Source: Malania oleifera (lineage: Eukaryota > Streptophyta > Magnoliopsida > Santalales > Ximeniaceae). Taken from it: a DNA stretch of 64,000 nucleotides. The notes beneath the pieces are model-generated. The model had not been told where the DNA came from, searched no databases, and saw only the letters and a list, made by a program, of their open reading frames with translations. Location of the stretch: NCBI RefSeq assembly GCF_029873635.1, contig NC_080418.1, positions 12,379,562 to 12,443,561 of the forward strand. The letters run 5' to 3'. Numbering within the stretch: the stretch's first letter is position 1; each line of letters opens with the position of its first letter. The position numbers and the translations under genes were made by a program. Shown one piece after another: positions 34,247-45,825 of the stretch.

Positions 34247-36505
34247 CGTAGACACCTGAATTTTTATCAAGCCTTTTAAAAAAGACCTAATGTAATAAAG
34301 TCGACTTTGAGCTTAATTGAGCCCCAATTTTTTTTCGAAAATTTGAACCCCTTTGATGACTTGAGTCCCATGCCGAAATTCCAATTATCCCAAGATAGTT
34401 TTGAATTCGAGGTCAAGTCCTAGTATTCTAAAAAAAAAATAAAAAATCCATTTTACTGTGACTACAAACTAAACTTTTCATGAGATTTGGTGCTAGGAAT
34501 TGTTCTTTCTTAAAAATTCGTTCTGGAAATCTAAAATTAAATTTGAATGACGAACCTTGAGTCAAATTTCAAAATTAAGTGATGTGTTGTTGAAAGCTGA
34601 ACTTTAAAGGTTTAATTGGATCTTTTAAGCTTTTAATGATATTTTTAATCAAATGAGTCCTTTAATGTAAAAGTTGGGTTTCTATTTGGATGTCAAATTC
34701 ATGCTTTAATGACCACGCTCTTTTATGATAAAATTACACATCTTGTTCAATCAAAATTGGTTAATTTGCTTGGGCAAAATTGGTCAACATTGGGATATAT
34801 GCATTATTCATTGTATGAAGGCCGGTGCACACACACACATACATAGGATTTCAAACATGTAGAAAGGAAAATTACAAGATAAACATGGGAAAATAATAAA
34901 GTATACAAATAATGGTTATAGGGTGTGGTAACCCCAAATTACATTCACATAGAAAAGACCAAAAATAGAAAATATAAAAATTCAATAAAAATGAAGATGC
35001 CAAGCCCTCCATCACCATGCTGCCACCTAGAATGCTCTCCTCCCTTTATTTCTGAATAATTATCCTTTTCTCTCAAATAAATTCATTAAAAATCATAAAA
35101 ATTCAAATAAAAACCAGAAAAATGAAGAAATAGTGTAAGATGATTCTACCTATCTTTCACGCACACATGCACATGGGCGCATGCACATGCTCATTCTAAC
35201 ACTCTCACACACATACATTTATGCTTGTCCAAATTCATTCATGCATTCACACACTCACACAAGTACATTTGTACTCGTTCACACATTCTAACACTCTCAC
35301 ACACGTACATCTATGCTTGTCCAAATTCATCCACGCATTCATGCACTCATACAAGTACATTTGTACTCGTTCACACATTCTAACACTCCCACACACGTAC
35401 ATCTACGCATGTCCAAATTCATCTATGCATTCACGCATTCTCACAAGTACATTTGAACTCGTTTGTACATTCTAACACTCACGTGCACATGCTTATTCAT
35501 GCATGCACGTGCATTCACACACGTGCTTATCCATGCATACACACGGTCATACGTTCGTGACCACAGATGCATTATGCATCATTCACACACGCTAGCATAC
35601 ACCTGAACACACATAGCCCGCACGTCAAGCAACGCGTGTTGATTCATGGTGTCGATCAAGACCTTAAACTGGTTTTTCCCACACACTAGTCAACGTTTGA
35701 TCGGTTCACCCTTCCCCAAAAACCGGTTCACACCGGTTTTCTCCATTTCCCTTGTACATTACTATTTAGATATCTAGAAAATTCACAAAAATCACAAAAT
35801 TCTAAGAAAAAATTCCAAAAATATTTTAACACTTCGACTTCCATTGATTTTACTTGCATTATTTTGAAGTTCGGGAAAAATCACAAAAATCACAAAAAAA
35901 ATGCTTTCACACTTAGGAAAAATCACAAAAATATTTTCTTAAGCACAGAAAATCATTTTTATCTCGAACAAACTTCCAAAACCTCCTGGAATAGTATTTT
36001 CCTACTTAGAAAAACCTACAGATTTCAAAAACCCCGGGAGCATATTTTGTATCTTATTTTCGATTTTCCTTCCCGATGATTGTAACCAAGGGCATGGATT
36101 TTTCGGAGTATAGGATTGCCCCGATTCTTAAGGAAATACTTATATAGTATTTTCATTCTTTGATTTTTGAAAGGGAGTAATTTTGACAGGCTTATTAGAT
36201 TTACTTTGGGGTTGATTAATCTGATACCGTTCGTAAGAACTGGCGCATAGGGGGTGCTAATACCTTACTCTCACGTAACCATACTCCTGAGCTCATCTCT
36301 GGTGACGCAGACCGATTCTACCCCGAATCAAGTGTTCTAACCGCACTTCAAAAGGTTAGTGGCGACTCCTTCACACATGTTTTCCACAAAAAATCACATT
36401 TTCAAAATACACATTCCATCCTTCCTAGTTCGCAAGCCGAACCCCATTTTTTTGCGCCAAGAGAAAGCGGTTCGCTCTTTGGGCAGGGTCCGGGACGTCA
36501 CGACA
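34247..36505 (+). mobile_element. Solo LTR of Tat/Ogre-like family, 2,259 bases
   Basis: It begins CGTAGACACC (first base of TGTAGACACC changed) and ends GGGACGTCACGACA. The flanks are ATGCA on the left (34242-34246) and ATGCG on the right (36506-36510), four of five bases identical, and no primer site follows, so this is a solo LTR left by recombination. It has the conserved block near 36230-36370 with GGGGGTGCTAATACC and GGTTAGTGGCGACTCC. A 92-base tandem repeat lies at 35192-35480. Confidence 0.85.
35192..35480. repeat. Tandem repeat, 92-base unit, about 3 copies
   Basis: CATTCTAACACTC recurs at 35192, 35284, 35376 and 35468, an exact period of 92. Because 92 is not a multiple of three, the open frame at 35221-35475 shows each unit in a different phase, which argues against a protein. 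Confidence 0.9.
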
Positions 36506-37628
36506 ATGCGCATTAAAACTCATATATTTACCCCCAAAAAAAAATTTACCCTAAAAAAATTTCCCTTTTGGCATAATTTCATTTATCATTTTACTCAAAA
36601 AATTCTTCCCCTTTTGGTATCAGAAAAAGGGTTAAGCTAAGTATAAAAACAATTGGAGCATTAAAAAAATTAGCTTAAGAGAGCTCCTCCTTTTTAACTC
36701 AGCAACTGGGCATAAAAATTTATAGCTTGTTTAAAAAAAAAAAAAATAGTTTAAAAACTATTTGTTTTCAAAACAGGGCATAGCAAATAGTTTTATATCT
36801 GTTTAAAAAGATTTGGCATTTTTTAACACAAAACAGTATAAATGATCATTTAAGACAAAAAAAAAAAAAATGGCATGATAAGCATGGTTAGACCAGAAAC
36901 ATTCTCAAACCATTGCAATTTAAACACTAAATAAGACCTGTAAAAGATTTGAGTTTAAAATATACGACAAATGATAATAAGGGTAGGTTTGAGCATAAAA
37001 ATGGTCTAATTAGTCCACATGTATTTCATATATAATCGATGAATCAGTTATTCAATGCCCCCAAAAAACATTTAATATATATAAGCTTCATGACACAAAA
37101 ATTTTGAATAACAGTCCTAATAGCACATGTCATGAATTTCGTTAAGCACACTAGCAAGAGATGAGATATATTTTAGTTTTGAAACTCTCTTGCCAAAGAA
37201 AATTTTTCCTTTAAGATATTTCTAATAAGAACAAGGGACAAATGCTTGCTGAAAAAGAGACTTTAAAGATTATGCAAGCTCAAATTTTTTTTTTGGTAGT
37301 CATTTAAGCACAAAATAAAATTAGACTAAAAAAATACAACCATATAGATCCTAAGGATAAGACAATTTAGGAAATGAACCATCTTTTTTTGGGATACCCA
37401 AATTTTAGTAATGATTTTCATTTATTTGTGTAATTGGTATGTTCTTTTTTTTCAATAGTTTAATGAATAAAATTTTATGATTAAATTTCATTCAAGATTA
37501 CTTGGTAATGCATTTAAAGAGTCATAGAAACAAATTCAAATGTTTCCATAGTAGTTCTTCCAACTTCTAGAAGGTAGAGGGAAATGATAAATAAGAAAAA
37601 AAATGTATAAAAAAAATCTCACAAAATA
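36506..37628 (-). mobile_element. 3' internal end of copia-type element, second part
   Basis: AT-rich, non-coding. On the minus strand it holds CCAAAAGGG- and CAAAAGGGGAAG-like words typical of the 3' non-coding part of SIRE-like copia elements. It ends where duplicate copy B begins, so the rest of the element is missing. Confidence 0.5.
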
Positions 37629-38142
37629 AAGCATGTGTGTTTCAAAAGTATGAAGTTGAAACATTTAATTTCAATTTGTATTGATTTGAGAAAATATCAT
37701 ATATTTCAAAACCAGGATATCAGATAAATCATCCTCTTATTAAAGCAATAACCTTCACCCAAATATTTCTCCAAGGATACAAAAAGTGACTCTACAACAA
37801 ATACTCTTGGTCATGAGTTTTATACTTTTTAACAATAAAAGCGGCGTACATACATGTAGCTCTAAAAGGCCTACATTATAATTTGATTTCCCTTCATTGA
37901 AAATAATTTTTAGCCATATTGTAGATCATTAGCGCTTCAAATTCATCAACTTTATATTATTTTTAAATTCACTATGGACTAATAAATTAACTTAAAATAG
38001 CTTATTTATTCTATACATGTATTATCGTCAATTATGGAGACTTGCTGACATTATATTTTAATTTTAAATTCATTGTCGTTTTGATTTTCGGGCATAATAT
38101 CCTTTTCATGCTTCCTCGTTTTCTTCAATTCTAAAAGCCCTA

Positions 38143-38437
38143 TTATTTTCTAGACATAACATCCGTTTAAGGGAGGGATTGTTAAGGAAATTAGTAAGTT
38201 GCATGTTTGGGTTGTTCTAATCTTCAGGATTGTCAGTTTGTTTATGTTTGCCTAGTTAATAGGAGTCTAATTACCTAATCAATAATAGTTTGTTATGCTA
38301 TATTCTAAAAGAAAATATAGCCGTTTGTTGATAAATGAAGTAATGCAGAAAATGCACATCCTCGGCTTTCTCTACTGTTGTTGCGTAAAAGCATCAATCT
38401 TGCAAATTTTTGTTTGCACAAAATAGCCTCCTTATTG
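38143..38437 (+). mobile_element. Copia LTR fragment unique to duplicate copy B
   Basis: This insert contains AAGGGAGGGAT followed by TGTTAAGGAAATTAG, a polypurine tract next to an LTR start, then about 270 bases of LTR-like DNA. Copy A reads straight across this point (near 30562), so the fragment arrived after the duplication or was lost from copy A. The ends are ragged and no target duplication is evident. Confidence 0.55.
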
Positions 38438-39486
38438 TAGTATCGATTTTTCATGATATTTGTTAAAGGCTGAGGAAGAAAAAGCTTTGGCTACAATAAA
38501 CTCGCCACATATTTTATTTTAAGATGCAACATTCCCTATTTTGGAAATTAGAATACAATTAAAATGCCACTACGTGTTTGCCATAGATTTTTTTCACTTG
38601 TCATAACTGTTGTAGAAAAAGCTTAATTAAGAGCAATGGATAAAAATGAAGCTATCAATTACATTTTGAAATATCGCATTAGATGTTTTCAATTAGAATC
38701 TCAAGTGGGGTGAAAAATGCCGCATAAGATAGGAGATCAACTATCTTTCAATTTTTTTTTTTTTAATTTTTTGAACGAATTCAATTGGCATCCAATGATT
38801 TTATTTTTTTTAAATCTACTTTTCTATCAATCTATGAGGACAAATTTTACTCAAAAAAAATTTTCCACTAAAATCTTGAGCAATATTGGCAAAAGTGGAA
38901 CCAATATTGCTCATTTTATTTTCATCACAATAATTGTGCATATCTATGTCTTTGTTTGACTTTTATTTTCTATTTTACATAAGTACAAACAAAATAATGC
39001 TTACTATACCATTACACTCTTAAAATATTACCCAATCACGGGTAAAATTAAAACCAATGCTTATTTTTTATACTTTAGGCAACACGAGGAGATATTTTGT
39101 AGGTGATGTGGTGCCAAGTAAAATGAGAGGTCTCATTTGTATGGATAAGATGAGTATTCCAAGCATTCATCTTTGATTGTCATCATTTGGTTTTTCTCTG
39201 TTTTCCTCTGGTTTTTGTTTGCGGGCAATTGACATCATTTTACTGGTAATTTGGTTTATGTTTGAGTTTGCTTGTTTTGATTATATATAGACATGTTTAG
39301 ATTGTTTCAGTTGGATATTGGTATGAGTTTTGATAGGTCTGTATTGGTTTTGATGCCTGGAATGATTTTGATAATTTATTTGTAAATCTCATGTGTCATG
39401 TTTGTAACTATAGTATTCCTCTGCTATAAGTGAGATCTATCAATAAAATTGGGGTTTTCGTTTTTTTTTTTTTTTCAAATTACAAA

Positions 39487-39704
39487 GAGCCTAGCCAAGC
39501 TAACTCAAGTGGTAAGGGCGACTTGTGACTTTGGGGATCCCTAGGTCACGGGCTCGATCCTCCTTGAGGCAATATGTTGGTAAATTACCAAGGATACCTC
39601 AATGGGCGGGTGCTTTTTATCCCTCCAAATTTTGTGCCGCACCATAGTGTCCAAAGTGGCGCAATGGTGGCTGGAGTCCTCGGGTTATAAATAAATAAAA
39701 AAAA
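39487..39704 (+). mobile_element. tRNA-derived SINE, copy B
   Basis: Same element as at 31530, with A box TAACTCAAGTGG and B box GGCTCGATCC (one change). TTACAAA occurs just before the element and just after its A-rich tail, a probable 7-base target duplication. It was carried along in the segmental duplication. Confidence 0.8.
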
Positions 39705-39823
39705 GTTACAAATACAATGATATTAATTTTATATTATTGTTTACTAATAGTTGTGTTTTTGTGATGACTTTTAAAAGTCGTCACTAATAATTATGTTTTA
39801 GGGATAGTTTTTTATGTGAATGG

Positions 39824-40865
39824 TGTATTCCCAAGAGGACGGGGGTGAATTGCATATTTAAAAATTCCTAGGTCAATTATGTCCTAATTCTGGACCACAA
39901 TCAGTATATCGCAACCTAGGGTCTTTCTACACAAACTCAAATCCACCAAATAATTAAAGCATGCATGTAAAACAATCAATCACAATAAACAATTAAGCAT
40001 ACATGTTCAGAAATTAAGGTGCAAAAATAAATAGACGAAGGAGAAAAAGAAAACACAATACTTATTATCGGGATTCAACCAATCCTACTCGCATCCCTGC
40101 CTCAAGTTGCAGCTTGAGGATTCCACTATTTGCTCACTTAACAGGTGGAACGACGCCGATTGCAATACTCCTTACGAGGCAAAGAATCCTCAGCTCAATT
40201 CACTAGGCTAAGCCAAACTGGCTTCTCTATATGAGGCGGAGTCTCCTCAGTTCACTAACTGGGCGGAACCAAACCAAATTTCCCTTACAAGGTAAAGCTC
40301 CTCAAGTCACCTAACTGGGTTGGAACCAAATCGATACACCTTACAGGATGGTGTATTCCTCTTTAAGACACGCCTGAAATACAAGGATATGAATTTTTTT
40401 GTACAAATATGAATGCTTCTACAAAAAGCATGTGTACAAATTGCTTCTACAAAAAGCATGTGTACAAATTGAAGTTCTAAAATACACTCTCAGATGATAT
40501 GATTTTAAGCTTAGTAGAGTAGGTGTTTTTCTTAACATAAATTTGCAATCTTTGAACAAAAGTATATATATGATGAATACTTAAAGATTCAAACCCTAAT
40601 AAATATTTCTCCAAAATATTTTCAATGAAAAGTGTAGGAGAACCTAGGGTTGTTGCTTTCAAGAAGATTTTGCAAAAATGATTTTTGATGTGAGGTAAAA
40701 TATGCAATAAGAACTTCAAAGATCTAAATGTCACTAGTATTTTCTTCAACAAAGATTTAGCAATGAAAAGTGTTTGGAGAAGTTAGGATTTATTCTCAAA
40801 AATGTTATTGCAATAAATACCATGTGATCTTTTGAATCTTGCAATAGATTTGCAAAGGTCCGCAA
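39824..40865 (-). mobile_element. Copia-type LTR, minus strand, duplicate copy, truncated
   Basis: Collinear with 31857-about 32880 of copy A. Its upstream half, with TATA box and motif cluster, is missing because the Tat-type LTR begins at 40866. The short frame at 40477-40752 is AT-rich and not conserved in copy A. Confidence 0.8.
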
Positions 40866-40906
40866 TGTAGACACCCTATTTTTGCTAGAGCCAAATATAA
40901 CAAAGA

Positions 40907-40973
<67 letters not shown>

Positions 40974-41564
40974 GTTGTTGTTGTTGTTATTATTTAATTA
41001 TTATTGGTAGCATTATTATTATTATTATTATTATTAGGTTTAGGGTTGGAAGCCTATAAAAGGCTTGCTAACCCACACACACAAATGGGGGGCAGAGACA
41101 CGCACATAGCCGGGGGGCAAAAAACAAGAAAAAAAAAAACCCTAAGCTCCAATCTCTTTGCTCTCTCGCGTCCCTGCTCATTCCCTCAATTTTTTCTCTC
41201 CTCCCTCAGTGTTCTCTCCCTCTTTCGGCCCTCACTCTCTCCCTCTCTGTTTCTCAGTCTCTCTTTCTCTCCCTCTCTTACTTTCCCTTGGCTCTACTCT
41301 AGAACAGACAGGCACCCCCGCAAGACCCCGGTGCCTCGCACACCTTTTCTCTCCCTCTCTTTCCCTTGTTTCCCTTCCCACTCTTTCTTTCTCTCCCCCA
41401 TTCACTCACGTAGCCATCAGCCCCTACCTCCCTCTCTCCTATTCACTCACGAAGCCATCAGAAGCCAAGGCCAGCCTCCACAGTCGAGGCCAACCACTAC
41501 TTCCCTGAGCCTAGCATCTACGGCCACCACCTAGTCGTCCCCTGTTCTCCGCTGCTGAAGCCAC
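40866..41564 (+). mobile_element. Tat-type LTR, first segment
   Basis: Begins TGTAGACACCCTATTTTTGC, as at 18014, then an ATT-rich stretch and a C-rich block. The LTR resumes at 45159 after the CACTA element and again at 47852 after a solo LTR. Joined, the pieces have the same order as the LTR at 18014. The open frames at 41004-41534 are pyrimidine-rich low complexity. Confidence 0.75.
40908..41036. repeat. (ATT)n microsatellite with (GTT) interruption
   Basis: About 21 ATT units, a short GTT run, then more ATT units, inside the ATT-rich start of the Tat-type LTR. Confidence 0.9.
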
Positions 41565-44500
41565 CACTACAAAAAAACAGGCGGTAAACAATTTTTGCAC
41601 GAAAATTTTTACTAATACGACACTATTAGTGACGGTTTAAAAACCCGTCACTAATACTTTCGTCACTAAAAATAACGTGATAAACAATTTTCTAGCGAAA
41701 TTTTTTTTGGAAAAATATTAGCGCCAATTTTGGGGTATTAGTAACAGATTAAATTCGTCACTAAAAGTCTCTTATTAGTGACGATTAACAAACCGTCATT
41801 ACTAATAGTTATGAATATATTAAAAATATTGAGTTAATGGTATTAGTGATGGATTGAGAAATCCGTCACTAATAATAGTGTATTAGTGACGGTTTGGAAA
41901 CCGTCATTACTAGTTATTTTATTTAAAAAAATATAAAAAAAATTTAAATAAAGGTATTAGTGATGGATTTCGAGATTCGCCACTAATAAAAGGATATTAG
42001 TGACGATTTTGAAACCGCCACTACTAGTTTTTATTTAAAAAATATAAAATAAATTTTGTTAACGGTATTAGTGACGGATTTAGGAACCGTCACTAATAAT
42101 TCCCTTTTTCAAAACAAATAAAAAAAATTTAATTCAGAGTATTAGTGACGATATTGTATATTCATCACTAATAGAAGACTAATAGTGACGAATCTAGAAA
42201 TTCGTCACTAATAATTCCTTCTAAAAAATATATATAAAAAAATTTAAGCTCAGAATATTAGTGACAAATTTATAAAGTCATCACAATTGTTGTCTTATTA
42301 GTGACGAACTGCATTATTATTGACGAATTTGGACTGTCACTGATGCTTTGTTATTTAGAAAAAAAAATAAACATATAGTAGTAGTGACGGTTTTGAAACC
42401 ATCACTAATATCTAAAAACCCTTATTGGTTTCCACCGGATATTTTCCCTCCTTCTCCAGCTGGCTTCTTCCCCTTCCCCTCCGCCTGCTTCCCGCGAACC
42501 TCTCTAGCTCCCAGTCGATCTCCTGCTACTCTCCGCCCCAAGCCACCGCGCCAACTCCTCCTCTTCCCCTCTTGCTCTGGCAATCCTCTCTCCCAGTCTT
42601 CCCCTGCTCTCGATCGGCCACAAGCCATTGCTCCACCTCCTTCTCTTCCCTGGCCTCATCTTCCTCCAGCAATCCTCTCTCTCAGTCTCCCCTTGCTCTC
42701 GGCCGTAAGCCACCCCTCTTGCTCTAGTGATCCTCTCTCCCAGTCTCCCCCTACTCTCGATCAGCCGCAAGCCATTGCTCCAGCTCCTCCTCTTCCCTGG
42801 CCTCATCTTCCTCCAGCAATCCTCTCTCCCAGTCTCCCACTGCTCTCGGCCGCAAGCCACCCCTCTTACTCTGGCGATCCTCTCTCCCAATCTCCCCCTG
42901 CTCTTAGCCGCAAGCCACCCCTCCTGCTCCGGTGATCCTCTCTCTTAGTCTCCCCTTGCCTGCTCTCGGCCGCAAGCCACCCCTCCTGCTCTGGTGATCC
43001 TCTCTCCCAGTCTCCCCTCTGCTCTTGGCCGCAAGAGATCCCTCCTTCTCTGGCGATCCTCTCTCCCAGTCTCCCCCTGCTCTCTCCCACAAGCCACCAC
43101 CTGCGAGTTGCCGTGGCCGTTGCAAGGACGTAGGCACGTTGCCGAAACTTGTAAAAAATCTCGAGGTTCTTCTTTCCCTTTATCTTTTTACTTTCAAGCA
43201 TATATTTCTTAATTTTATCTACTGTGAGTATTTAAATCTGATTTGGTAATGTGATCAAAATTGATTTGTGAATGAGTTGAATGATTTAAACTTCTATTGA
43301 GATCAAATGCTGCTATGGATTTAATTTGTTGGTATTACTTATTTTTGGTTGATTAATTGTTCAAATACAAGAATAATATTTGTTTGTATTTATTGAATAC
43401 AAAGTTTGGGCATGCCCCATGATCGCTAACTATCTTGTTAAGCTGACTTTACTCAATAGGGATTGAATTAATAATTAGAATGGAAAGAATTAGGCTGTAG
43501 TTTGATGAATTGATTTGATGCATTATTTATGTTCGATTTTGATGGTTGTTGTTGTATTGCTTGAATGGTTCTTTTCTTACATTGCATGGATGTGTTTGTC
43601 TTCTATTATTAGGTACTATTTTGTTCAGTGGTTTGTGTACAATGGGGTAGAACTGGTTGGTGATTTCTTATCAGCACTGAGGGTTACAAACTAGCACTTG
43701 GTATTTATAGTGTGGAATCAAACAAATTTAGGTGCAGAAACCATTTTTGAAGGTTTTATTTTATTTTTGGCCACAGTTAATTCATTCGCCACCTGAATTT
43801 GTCATGTGTATGGGTTACATTACCTTGATGCCTTTTTTTTTTTTAATCAAGATTGTATGCAGGAATGTCATTTCGATGCAATTTATAAACAATTAGGGAT
43901 ATTATTAAGAGACTTCCCAATGAACTTAACTAAAGTTTGGGTATCGAACACTAGTGTGAGTTCAATATACAATGTGTTAGGGTAGCGCTAGTATGACACT
44001 ATTAACCTTGTATCTTTACTCATTAATATTGTGTTGAGTTTACTTTAAGTCACACATCCAACTCCAAATCCTGAATTCTATCCTTCTGAATACTACTCTA
44101 TGAAATATATTATTTGTGGGGATAATCCACTATATTCAGATATATGTGTTTTATGGCATGCATGAACACGTTACATTATTTAATGCTTATGAAGCTCCTG
44201 TGCACTCGCAAAATTCATTACTAGTTGGATTATTGTGAACTTTTTATTGTAAACACCTAGGTTTGGAGCATATCTCTATGGAAAATGTCATATTTACAGG
44301 ATAAATGCTGTCAAAATTTTTAAAAAAGTATATACTAATTTTTTTAACTTTCTTAATTTGTAGGGTTTGCAACTGTGACAGCGCCAGGACGATGTCATGC
44401 ACTACGGATGCAGCTTTTCACTTTTTTTGTTATCTGAATAGATGAAATGTATTTGAATTTGAATTTACATGATGTATTTGTATTTAAATTTGTATAATAT

Positions 44501-45158
44501 ATTTGTATTTGAATTTGAATTTGTATAATATATTTTAAATTTGAATTAGAATTTTGAATAATTTATGAATTTTATTGCAACTATGGTTTAATGTTATGTA
44601 TAAAAAAATGTAATTTAATTACAGATTTTTATAGGAATTAATGATTGGAAAAAAAATTAATTTCACTACTAATTGTCCAATTTAAGTATTAGTGATGGTT
44701 TCAAAATCGTCACTAATACACTTTTAAAAGTTTTAGTGAAGGAACTCAAATTGTCACTAATACTAGTGCTGCAGAGCAATAGTGACGATTCTAAAACCAT
44801 CACTAATAACAGAGCATTAGTGACGGTTTTACAGCCATCACTAATAATAGAGAAATAGTCACGATTTTAAAACTGTCACTAATACTATGGCTTTAGTGAC
44901 GATTTTTGGTTGATCTAGTGTAGAATCTATAGTGACGGACTTATGTTTTTAGTGACAGTTTTAATTTGTCACTAATACTCTATTATTAATGACAATTTAA
45001 GAAATTCGTCACTAATAAGTATTAGTAACGGAAGGTATAGCGACTACTTGAAAACCGTCACTAATACTCAGAAAACCATCACTAATACCAGTAGTGACAG
45101 TTTTGTGAGTATTAGCGATGGTTTAAAACTATCACTAAAAACCTATTTTTTTGTAGTG
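41565..45158. mobile_element. Non-autonomous CACTA (En/Spm) transposon, 3,594 bases
   Basis: It begins CACTACAAAAAAACAGG and ends, read from the other strand, CACTACAAAAAAATAGG: terminal inverted repeats differing at one base. The 3-base flanks are CAC on both sides (41562-41564 and 45159-45161), the target size of CACTA elements. Both subterminal zones (41600-42420 and 44680-45150) are packed with ATTAGTGACGGTTT and its reverse complement, as expected of transposase-binding arrays. No transposase domain is visible. The centre has a C-rich tandem-repeat block (42580-43115) and AT-rich DNA with an intron-like 3' border (TTAATTTGTAG, 44353-44363). It splits a Tat-type LTR, whose sequence resumes on both sides. 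It would depend on a transposase from elsewhere. Confidence 0.9.
42580..43115. repeat. C-rich tandem repeats inside the CACTA element
   Basis: Roughly seven diverged copies of a 60-70 base unit built on CTCTCTCCCAGTCTCCCC and GGCCGCAAGCCACC. Several overlapping open frames on both strands (42348-43249) come from this repeat and its lack of AT-rich stops, so none is called as a gene. Confidence 0.8.
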
Positions 45159-45825
45159 CACCACCAGCCCATCCTCTGACTCACGAAGCACCAGACCCCA
45201 CGGCAACCACCCACACCTCTTCTAACGCCACGATTGAGAAGTCAGCCGTCTGCTCATCTCCAACCAGCCATCATCCTCACCACCATCAACGCCACGACGT
45301 CGCCATCGCACATGCAGCAGTTGTAGTAGTAGTAGTAGCCATCGCCGGCGTTTCTCTGCGCCCCCATCTCAATCTTTCACAGCCACTCTCCGACGAGTCT
45401 TCACTGCCTCCGACAAACCAACCCGTCACCCTCTCCATTTATAATCACCGCCGCCCTCGCGACAATCCCAGCCAATTAGGTATATATGAGTATATATATA
45501 ATATATCAGTATACTAGTTGTATATTAGTATTCATAATATTATCATTACTAATACATTCTTATTAGTAATAATATAATATGGTTGGTATATTATTATATA
45601 CATATATCAGTAAACTAGTTGTATATTAGTATTAGTAATATTATCATTATTAGTATATTGTTATTAGCAATAATATAATACATTTGGTATATTATTATGG
45701 ATATTAGTATTCTAGTTGTATATTAGTATTAATAATATTATTATATTGCTTGTATATTATCATTGATAACATTATTGTATTATTTTTTCTTTTAAATTAT
45801 TATTATTATCATTAGTGGTAATATA
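45159..45825 (+). mobile_element. Tat-type LTR, second segment
   Basis: Resumes directly after the CACTA element with the C-rich block (CACCACCAGCCC), then an AT-rich stretch with repeated TTGTATATTAGTATT words. It is interrupted at 45826 by a solo gypsy LTR. Confidence 0.7.

Larger units (their letters stand above)
37629..40865. repeat. Segmental duplication, copy B
   Basis: It repeats 30061-about 32900: the same host-like segment, the same SINE and the start of the same LTR. It carries about 295 extra bases at 38143-38437 that copy A lacks, and is cut at 40866 by a Tat-type LTR. Confidence 0.8.

Noticed and set aside
35221..35475. 84-codon repetitive frame
   Set aside because: The 92-base period is not a multiple of three, so successive units are read in different phases; not protein-like selection.
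31857..40865. One copia element with LTRs at 31857-34078 and 39824-40865
   Set aside because: The same 1.8 kb host-like segment with a SINE precedes both LTRs, which fits duplication of a unit, not two LTRs of one element.
41004..41534. 176-codon frame
   Set aside because: C-rich LTR block with low complexity, open in two frames at once.
42348..43249. Several frames on both strands, up to 195 codons
   Set aside because: All come from a C-rich tandem repeat inside the CACTA element.
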